From an uncultured Granulosicoccaceae bacterium (GTDB lineage Bacteria; Pseudomonadota; Gammaproteobacteria; Granulosicoccales; Granulosicoccaceae), in the NCBI GenBank assembly GCA_938020525.1, contig CALIHW010000061.1, positions 1 to 37,324 on the forward strand: a stretch of 37,324 nt of DNA, written 5' to 3'. Positions 31,834-37,324 of the stretch are shown here, piece by piece. The position numbers were made by a program, and so were the translations under genes. The notes beneath the pieces were generated by a model, which worked only from the letters and a program-made list of their open reading frames with translations, made no database searches and had not been told where the DNA came from. Each line of letters starts with the position of its first letter. The stretch's first letter is position 1.

Positions 31834-33915
31834 CTAGAGTTTTTTTATTTGTCCTAACTCGCGCTTGATATTTAGAGCATGTTGTTGGTGCCATTCGGGA
31901 TCGCTGTTGCCAGCTGAATACATCCCGTTGACGTAACTTTGTGCGACTGACTCTAGTTGTACCCGGTACTGCGGCCACCTCTCGCAAGCACGCGCTATGT
32001 ACGTGGTGACGGTTTCACCGGGTTGTCTTGGTAATCCGTTACGATGAAGTTTTGTTGCCAGCTTTCGCCAGTATTTATCACAAGGCGAATGTTTCTCTCT
32101 GGCAAAGTCGTCGTAAGGTTTCAGAATAATAAGTGCCCACAGGCAAGCTGCTGCAATGAATGCGAGCACTATCATCCAGGCGCTTGGTTTTTCAATGCCG
32201 AGCTTGCGCCAAAGCGCGCTTTGGTCATCACTGTCAAAGCCGATCACCAGACGCTGCCAGGCAAAGTTGATTGCATCCCACTTTAACGACACGGTGTTAA
32301 AAAGTGGCCATTCTATGTTGTTGAGCAGATTCTGTGACGAGTCATTCCGAAGCGCCTCTATAGCACCTCGTTCCACCCTCTCCGGCGATACTGCCGCGGT
32401 CGGATCAAATCTCTGCCAGCGTGTATCAATATAAGCCTCGGTCCAGGCATGTGCATCAGATTGTCTTACGATCATGTAGTCGTCACTCATCTGCCCACCC
32501 TGATAGCCAGTGACTACACGTGCAGGTATGCCCGCTGCACGAAGTAGAAATACAAAACTGCCGGAATAATGCTCGCAAAACCCGCGGCGTGAATTAAAAA
32601 TAAAATCATCCACAGAGTTTCTGCCGAGTTTGGGTGGATTCAGTGTGTAGTGAAAAGGTTCGTTGTGGAACCACTGCAACAACGCTTGAGCCAACAAAGA
32701 GTCGTTCGGATATTTTGAGCGCATTTCCTCTGCGAAGGCTCTGGCTTTTGGATTAGAACTGGTGGTGATAAGGTTTGCAGTATCAGGTGTTTTCTCCGGT
32801 GTGAATTGGTCTGTAAGCAGGGAAGTCGCACGGTATCTGAGTGGTTGATCAACTGATCTTGAGGTGTTTATTTGTAGCTCGTCATTGAGTGATACTTTGA
32901 GCTTTTTGTTGTTGGTCGGGATTGGAATGCTTGTTGGTGTATCGAGTGCCAATAACCACGGTTGGTAGTTGGCAACCATGGTGACTGTATAGTTTAAAGT
33001 GCGACCGTGGCTTTGTGTGGCGGCAAACTGCCGAGTTGACGAGTTATCATTTCGAATCTGCTGTGGCCTGACAAACCAATCATGACCATCAAAACCGGTG
33101 AGCACAGGACCGCGCCAGTACAACTCATGTAGGGCCGGTGGGGATCCATCAAATTCAACCCGGAAAGCTACTTCGTTCGATTTTGATATCGATGCGATAC
33201 TTCCTGGTGACATAGTTGCCGACAGACCCGTTGTCGCATTATCGCCGCTGCCACCGCTCCAGGGTGATTGTGAAATTCTGGGTACCGCGACAAACAGGAT
33301 TAACGCAATTGGCATAGCTTGCAGGAACAGTTTTGCAGTGATGTGTACCATGGTTCTGGTGTCGGTCGCAGCGGTGCCGCGTTGCAAAACAAATAGCGAA
33401 AGACCGATAAAGTAAAGGGACGGTATTGAGAGAATTGCAGACACCAGAGACTGCCTGAAAAAGAACTGGGTTATTAGAAGAAATGCGCACAATATAACTA
33501 ATAAGCTGACATCGTAGTTCTTTTTTGTCTCGATGTATTTGAAGCTCAGAAGCAAGAACAAAAATGCTACACATGGATCTCGACCGAATAAATAACCATA
33601 GTGTGCAAATACTGCAATTACTGCCATCAGTAGAAATAACAGTGTGAGTTTTTGCGGTATCAGTGGAGAATCGAATTTACTGGATCTTATCTTTGCGAAA
33701 GTCAGCCCGATACCCGGTAGGGTAAGCCACAAAGGCAGATGTAGCATTAGCGGAAGCTGTGATAAAAAAACGGTGATGCCGAGCATCTGCACACTTTGTC
33801 TGGATATCGGCTTCTCTGAAGTCTCGGTATTTTTTGCGGCGGATGTTTTTTCGGTAGCCTTTGTAGGCTGAGTCCGGGGCCAGACTTTCGCTATGATACT
33901 TTGACGACTAAACAT
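31834..33915 (-). CDS. TgpA-type transglutaminase-like membrane protein
   Basis: The 693-residue product has the TgpA architecture: an N-terminal membrane domain of about six helices (DUF3488, residues 43-212), a periplasmic transglutaminase core with the catalytic triad C447 (RRGFCEHYSGSF), H489 (SDAHAWTEAY) and D504 (RFDPTAA), one more membrane helix (about 560-580), and a C-terminal cytoplasmic DUF4129-like region. TgpA is essential in Pseudomonas aeruginosa; its substrate is not established. The start at 33915 has AGGG a few bases upstream and lies 5 nt after the DUF58 gene, so moxR, DUF58 and tgpA form an operon. Confidence 0.92.
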   Translation of the reverse strand: MFSRQSIIAKVWPRTQPTKATEKTSAAKNTETSEKPISRQSVQMLGITVFLSQLPLMLHLPLWLTLPGIGLTFAKIRSSKFDSPLIPQKLTLLFLLMAVIAVFAHYGYLFGRDPCVAFLFLLLSFKYIETKKNYDVSLLVILCAFLLITQFFFRQSLVSAILSIPSLYFIGLSLFVLQRGTAATDTRTMVHITAKLFLQAMPIALILFVAVPRISQSPWSGGSGDNATTGLSATMSPGSIASISKSNEVAFRVEFDGSPPALHELYWRGPVLTGFDGHDWFVRPQQIRNDNSSTRQFAATQSHGRTLNYTVTMVANYQPWLLALDTPTSIPIPTNNKKLKVSLNDELQINTSRSVDQPLRYRATSLLTDQFTPEKTPDTANLITTSSNPKARAFAEEMRSKYPNDSLLAQALLQWFHNEPFHYTLNPPKLGRNSVDDFIFNSRRGFCEHYSGSFVFLLRAAGIPARVVTGYQGGQMSDDYMIVRQSDAHAWTEAYIDTRWQRFDPTAAVSPERVERGAIEALRNDSSQNLLNNIEWPLFNTVSLKWDAINFAWQRLVIGFDSDDQSALWRKLGIEKPSAWMIVLAFIAAACLWALIILKPYDDFAREKHSPCDKYWRKLATKLHRNGLPRQPGETVTTYIARACERWPQYRVQLESVAQSYVNGMYSAGNSDPEWHQQHALNIKRELGQIKKL

Positions 33916-33920
33916 GAGCC

Positions 33921-35003
33921 CTAGCTACCACGACTATTGTTGTTGTGCCCTGGCTGCTCACGTTCATCAGTGGCCGATTCATAATTGGCCAATTCATGAG
34001 CGGCCGAATTATAAGTAGCTAGCGCACGCAGACAGGTTTCATAGTGCTCCTGTCCACTGGCAAGATCCAACGACTTATAACCAGGCAGCTCAAAAGTATG
34101 TGCGATATTTTCGCCTTTTGCGCGAAGGATCCATCCACACATTCGTGATAGCCTTTGCTCTGTATCCAGGTGAGCCGGTGTATCTTGCCACCTGATAGAG
34201 ATTTCGCGCTGCTCCGCTTCGGCTTCAAATTGTTTTGTATACCAACCTGCACCACTGGCGACTCGCTTCCATGCGACCCTGGAGGGTGAGTCGGTATTTT
34301 CGTATGTCTTCAAGCCACTGAATTCCTGTTCTCCAACATGTTTTACCAATGGTTCTGCAGTGTTTGCACTATTACTTTTGAAGTCCGCCGAGGGACGCTC
34401 CGGTGTCGGGTAGATGTGACTATGTGCCGGCGTGTGCAAGTAACCCCAGCCGCGCCAGAGTCCTAACGGGAAGTCACTTGAAACAGTCAGTCTCCCCAGA
34501 TGATGAATACCTCGCGTGGCGTCTGAAACAGTCAGCGTTGCTTCTGTGATTTCCAGCGCTTTAATATCGAAAATCGCTGTTGCTTCAGCATTGTTGAGGC
34601 TGATAGAACTTCTATGTCTTTTTGCCTCCTCGCTAATTCGGACCGTATAAATCAGTTCGGAATCTGCGAAGGTATCGCTGGAATTGATGGATATAAATTT
34701 TATATTTACCAGATTCTTGTAAGTCGCCAGCAGACATGATGCAAAGAGTCCTATCAGGATAAAGCACAATGCGTAGCCGAGGTTCAGGCCGTAGTTGATT
34801 GAGGCCATCAGCATGATGGCAATAACACAGATAAATGCCATGCCACGACTACTTGGGAGAATATAAATTCTCTCGTGTTGTATTGTCAGTGGCAATGCAT
34901 CTTTTGCACTGGAACGAAAGAGTCGTTGAGCAACACGACTTTTTTTTTCGGAATTGTTTGTCGCAGTGCCGTTGATGTCGGCTGCGAATGCTGGTTGACT
35001 CAT
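33921..35003 (-). CDS. DUF58-domain membrane protein
   Basis: The 360-residue product has two adjacent membrane helices (about 53-95, GMAFICVIAIMLMASINYGLNLGYALCFILIGLFASCLLA) followed by a DUF58 region with PLGLWRGWGYL, QEFSGLKTYENTDSPSRVAWKRVASGAGWYTKQFEAE and EISIRW. DUF58 proteins are von Willebrand A-like partners of MoxR ATPases, and this gene lies 4 nt after moxR. The last 20 or so residues are encoded by a 15-bp tandem repeat and are probably not conserved. The role in the MoxR/TgpA system is inferred from context. Confidence 0.9.
   Translation of the reverse strand: MSQPAFAADINGTATNNSEKKSRVAQRLFRSSAKDALPLTIQHERIYILPSSRGMAFICVIAIMLMASINYGLNLGYALCFILIGLFASCLLATYKNLVNIKFISINSSDTFADSELIYTVRISEEAKRHRSSISLNNAEATAIFDIKALEITEATLTVSDATRGIHHLGRLTVSSDFPLGLWRGWGYLHTPAHSHIYPTPERPSADFKSNSANTAEPLVKHVGEQEFSGLKTYENTDSPSRVAWKRVASGAGWYTKQFEAEAEQREISIRWQDTPAHLDTEQRLSRMCGWILRAKGENIAHTFELPGYKSLDLASGQEHYETCLRALATYNSAAHELANYESATDEREQPGHNNNSRGS
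33962..34021. repeat. 15-bp tandem repeat in the 3' end of the DUF58 gene
   Basis: Four units (33962-33976, 33977-33991, 33992-34006 and 34007-34021) follow the pattern (G/A)TTCAT, four variable bases, GGCC(G/A), with the last unit degenerate. Being in frame, they encode a five-residue periodicity in the C-terminal tail (AAHEL, ANYES, ATDER). The unit resembles the GTTCA...GGCC repeat at 5165-5196. Confidence 0.75.
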
Positions 35004-35007
35004 AAGT

Positions 35008-35946
35008 CTAGCTGACTTCCACCGACGTTAGCAGCTCATTGATCAAAGGTAGCCCTTTGCGTAGCGATCCGGCAATGCGATGAGATGCAACACTGGGAAA
35101 AACGCTTTGTACGTCATCAGGTAACACCATCTCTCTGCCATGCAACAACGCCCATGCTCTGCACATAGACAACAGGCTAAGGCCTGCGCGCGGGCTGAGT
35201 CCTGTACGGCATTTTCCATTAATGGCCATCTCACGTGTGGCGGCAAGCAATCTCTGAACATAGTCGAGCACAGCCGGTGCGGTATGGATCTGTTTTGCCT
35301 TTGCCTGCCAGTACAACAAGTCGTCTGTAGTCATGACAGGGAGTGTCGCGTCGAGTAGATCGCGTCGATCAGTGCCTGCAAGTATTTCGCGCTCTGAGTT
35401 GCTGTCGGGATACCCGAGCTCAATGCTGACCATAAAGCGATCGAGCTGTGACTCTGGCAGAGGGTATACCCCGAGTTGTTCCAGAGGGTTTTGTGTAGCT
35501 ATTACAAAAAACGGATTATTCAGCGGGTAAGTATTGCCATCAGCGGTAACCTGACTTTCTTCCATGGCCTCCAGTAGTGCGCTTTGCGTCTTTGGCGGCG
35601 CACGATTGAGTTCGTCAGCCAGCAATAAGGAGGTAAATATCGGTCCCTGATGAAATTTAAAGGTCTGTTCGTGGACGTCAAAGATGGATATGCCGATGAC
35701 GTCCGCCGGTAGCAGATCGCTGGTGAATTGCACCCGATTCCAATTCAGTCCGATGGTCGCTGCCAGCGATCGTGCCAGTGTGGTCTTGCCAACACCAGGA
35801 ATGTCCTCTAGTAGTAAGTGTCCTCCGGCAAGCAATGTCGCAAAAGCCAGCTTGAGCTCATTCGATTTCCCCACAACTATCGAATCCAGCTGTGCAATCA
35901 CTTCGTCCAAATGGTGAAGTTCTGCATTATTTGCGTTTGTTGGCAT
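35008..35946 (-). CDS. MoxR-family AAA+ ATPase
   Basis: The 312-residue product is a MoxR AAA+ protein. Walker A is LLEDIPGVGKTTLARSLA (K54), Walker B is LLLADELNRAPPKTQ (D111, E112), and sensor 1 is FFVIATQNPLEQLGVYPLPESQLDRFM. Its length and the C-terminal lid with RTGLSPRAGLSLL are typical. MoxR ATPases act as chaperones or activators, often with DUF58 and von Willebrand A partners; here the DUF58 and TgpA genes follow at once on the same strand. It is the first gene of the operon, so the promoter should lie in 35947-36100. Confidence 0.93.
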   Translation of the reverse strand: MPTNANNAELHHLDEVIAQLDSIVVGKSNELKLAFATLLAGGHLLLEDIPGVGKTTLARSLAATIGLNWNRVQFTSDLLPADVIGISIFDVHEQTFKFHQGPIFTSLLLADELNRAPPKTQSALLEAMEESQVTADGNTYPLNNPFFVIATQNPLEQLGVYPLPESQLDRFMVSIELGYPDSNSEREILAGTDRRDLLDATLPVMTTDDLLYWQAKAKQIHTAPAVLDYVQRLLAATREMAINGKCRTGLSPRAGLSLLSMCRAWALLHGREMVLPDDVQSVFPSVASHRIAGSLRKGLPLINELLTSVEVS

Positions 35947-36367
35947 AGGTTTCTTTGCTCGCTTAGGCGCTGTTAAAAGATCGGCATTTTCAGCGACAGC
36001 TTGAAGGTCTTTGCCAGGTTGGGCCCGGTAATCGCGAATTTGAGTCCTAAGCTTGAAATGGGAAACGGGCGCTTGTCACTATTTTAAACTTGAATTTGCG
36101 TTCGTTTACCTTAGCCACTTGTATTCATGGACACTCTTTCCCGATAATAGATCGCTGATTTGGGGGCGGTGGCGCTTTTGGAAGTTTCTGTATGCCTTAT
36201 CCTTGATCAACAAAGATTTGCTAAAGTAAATAAAAATATTAAGAGGCCGATAACAAGGCCCGTAGCGGTTTAACCCTGTGGTATGGGCGACAAACGCATA
36301 CGTTCAGTTTTGGTTCCAAACGTGATCCTAGACTGCAGCCGATTGTCCCTGATGGAGCAAGAATGAA
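35947..36367. other. Divergent intergenic region between moxR and the phosphatase gene
   Basis: No coding sequence is seen in these 421 bp. The plus-strand part contains the sigma-28-like promoter at 36227-36253 and a leader of about 105 nt to the phosphatase start. I see no clear promoter for the moxR operon and no riboswitch that I recognise. Confidence 0.45.
36227..36253 (+). promoter_or_regulatory. Near-consensus sigma-28 (FliA) promoter
   Basis: TAAA (36227-36230), 15 bp, then GCCGATAA (36246-36253) reproduces the minimal flagellar sigma-28 consensus TAAA-N15-GCCGATAA exactly. The predicted start is near 36260, about 105 nt before the phosphatase start codon. No flagellar gene lies in the window. 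Confidence 0.6.
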
Positions 36368-36994
36368 ATGCTTGGACTAGTGACTAACAACAACGCCAAC
36401 TCAATCTATACGCTGAGGATCCCTGGCAGAAAAGGGGTGATCGGTATGACGCCGTGTCCGGGCATCCGTATAGAGTCGCCACGCCGCGGTAATGTTCAAA
36501 AAAATCTTCGCCGGGATTTGGCAGCCTGCCAGCAATGGGGTGCCAGCGGTATTGTCACTCTTAATGAGCCTGATGAATTGCATGGCCTTGGGTTAGGTGA
36601 TCTTGGCAATCACGCGATGCACTCGGGTTTTTGGTGGAGACACTTGTCAATAGCGGATATGGACGTTCCCGATGATTCTTTCGAGGATCTCTGGGCAGTT
36701 GAAGGTAAACAGATCGTAGCGTCCCTGATAGCTGGAGAGCGAGTCATTCTGCATTGTCTGGCTGGATTGGGCCGTACAGGAATGATTGCTGCCAGATTAC
36801 TGGTAGATATGGGGATGTCGCCGGAACTGGCGGTGAGAGAAGTTCGCAAGGTGAGGCCTCGTGCCATACAGACCGATGAACAGGAAAAATACGTTTATCG
36901 TTTCGGACGCAAGCCACGGCAACTTGCTCAGAAGCCCTCCGGCGGATCATTTGCCACTATGCCGCGTGGCCCGATCAAAGGCTTCGGTACCTGA
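36368..36994 (+). CDS. Dual-specificity-type cysteine phosphatase
   Basis: The 208-residue product has the Cys-based phosphatase signature HCLAGLGRTG, that is HCx5R with nucleophile C130 and R136, preceded by a plausible general acid in ADMDVPDD (D98 or D100). The overall pattern (IGMTPCPGI near the N-terminus, VRKVRPRAIQTDEQEKYV after the P-loop) resembles the CDKN3/dual-specificity branch found in many bacteria. It should dephosphorylate phosphoproteins or small phosphorylated ligands in the cytoplasm; the substrate is unknown. The start at 36368 is preceded by GGAG about 10 nt upstream; an ATG at 36363 is followed almost at once by a stop. It is monocistronic: a sigma-28-like promoter precedes it and a strong terminator follows. 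Confidence 0.85.
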   Translation: MLGLVTNNNANSIYTLRIPGRKGVIGMTPCPGIRIESPRRGNVQKNLRRDLAACQQWGASGIVTLNEPDELHGLGLGDLGNHAMHSGFWWRHLSIADMDVPDDSFEDLWAVEGKQIVASLIAGERVILHCLAGLGRTGMIAARLLVDMGMSPELAVREVRKVRPRAIQTDEQEKYVYRFGRKPRQLAQKPSGGSFATMPRGPIKGFGT

Positions 36995-37025
36995 CTATCA
37001 CCTGTTTCAGAGCATCTAACTAAAC

Positions 37026-37055
37026 AAAGACCGCTGCTATTGCAGCGGTCTTTTT
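37026..37055 (+). terminator. Intrinsic terminator of the phosphatase gene
   Basis: GACCGCTGC (37029-37037) pairs perfectly with GCAGCGGTC (37042-37050) around TATT, followed by TTTTT. This is a textbook Rho-independent terminator. Confidence 0.92.
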
Positions 37056-37185
37056 GGTTATGGATAACTATTTTCTGCGCTTTAGACCGCTGGTGTAATG
37101 TGATATCGTCATCAAGGCGACGCTACAATATGCCGGAATTAGATTTTTCTGCAATGAAAACAAGAGCCTCTGGAGGATGACATAA

Positions 37186-37324
37186 ATGCAGAAGTCCCTG
37201 AATATAGATCCGTCGAAGTGCACGGGTTGTCTGCAGTGTGAAATGGCGTGTTCGCTGGAGAACGAAGGCGTGTTTAACACGGCGAAATCCAGAATCAAAG
37301 TATTTACCTTTCATGAAGAAGGTA
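37186..37324 (+). CDS. 4Fe-4S ferredoxin-type protein, 5' part only
   Basis: The frame opens with an ATG preceded by a strong GGAGGA 8 nt upstream and runs off the end of the window after 46 codons. It begins MQKSLNIDPSKCTGCLQCEM and continues ACSLENEGVFNTAKSRIKVF, a cysteine cluster of the CxxCxxCxxxC type that binds a [4Fe-4S] cluster. The phrase GVFN.AKSRIKVF is typical of the small iron-sulfur subunits encoded beside tungsten-dependent aldehyde ferredoxin oxidoreductases and similar electron-transfer proteins. If that is correct, an oxidoreductase gene should follow outside the window. It is separated from the phosphatase gene by a terminator and so has its own promoter. Confidence 0.82.
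   Translation, partial: MQKSLNIDPSKCTGCLQCEMACSLENEGVFNTAKSRIKVFTFHEEG

Noticed and set aside
36254..36367. Riboswitch in the phosphatase leader
   Set aside because: The leader has GGCC and GGGTT-type complementarities but matches no riboswitch fold I can recognise; left as plain leader.
1..37324. tRNA or rRNA genes
   Set aside because: I saw no TPsiC-arm or cloverleaf-like sequence and no rRNA motif in any spacer on either strand.

Overview
The window looks like chromosomal DNA of a free-living, probably marine or aquatic, gammaproteobacterium. The signs are an E. coli-type Lrp, the DUF6164, YcaQ and MepK-type families, a Pseudomonas-type homoserine kinase close to polA, a MoxR/DUF58/TgpA operon, a TRAP uptake system, and an envelope pair with OmpA/BON domains and a helix-hairpin-helix end. 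The genus cannot be fixed from sequence alone. Most genes are housekeeping or central metabolism. The unusual content is a set of small non-coding mobile elements scattered among them.

Layout. 1-139 is the 3' end of a group II intron (domains V and VI). 159-1661 (minus) holds an outer-membrane barrel and a MepK-like murein peptidase. 1942-4923 (plus) holds a DUF6164 membrane protein, an asparaginase II and GabD. 4948-7297 holds two inverted copies of a 161-167 bp palindromic element around an Ldh_2-family dehydrogenase; the second copy splits a formamidopyrimidine-DNA glycosylase (mutM) gene. 7312-11287 holds envelope proteins. 11331-15456 holds ribokinase, a YcaQ-like DNA glycosylase, and alanine dehydrogenase divergent from lrp. 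15688-17052 is a Sel1-repeat protein. 17217-22303 (minus) is a TRAP operon (binding protein, small permease, large permease with a long extra tail). 22477-27596 holds thrB, a LOG-family gene and polA, with short tandem repeats and two more palindromic elements between the last two. 27733-30400 holds a Cys/Met-metabolism PLP enzyme and a RimB-RimK fusion. 30859-31815 is a truncated heparinase-like gene. 31834-35946 (minus) is the moxR-DUF58-tgpA operon. 36368-36994 is a dual-specificity-type phosphatase behind a near-consensus sigma-28 promoter, and a 4Fe-4S protein begins at 37186 and runs off the end.

Functional links. ald and lrp are divergent, as expected for a regulator next to its alanine-catabolism target. 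The TRAP genes form one transcription unit, with two strong hairpins between the binding-protein gene and the permease genes. MoxR, DUF58 and TgpA are spaced 4-5 nt apart. The most interesting structure is a family of ~161-bp, TA-associated, full-length-palindrome elements. Three of them (21051-21212, 24399-24559, 24562-24722) share a nearly invariant 28-nt central loop although their arms differ strongly. The two CCCGG-ended elements (4948-5114, 6657-6817) have the same architecture, with different ends.
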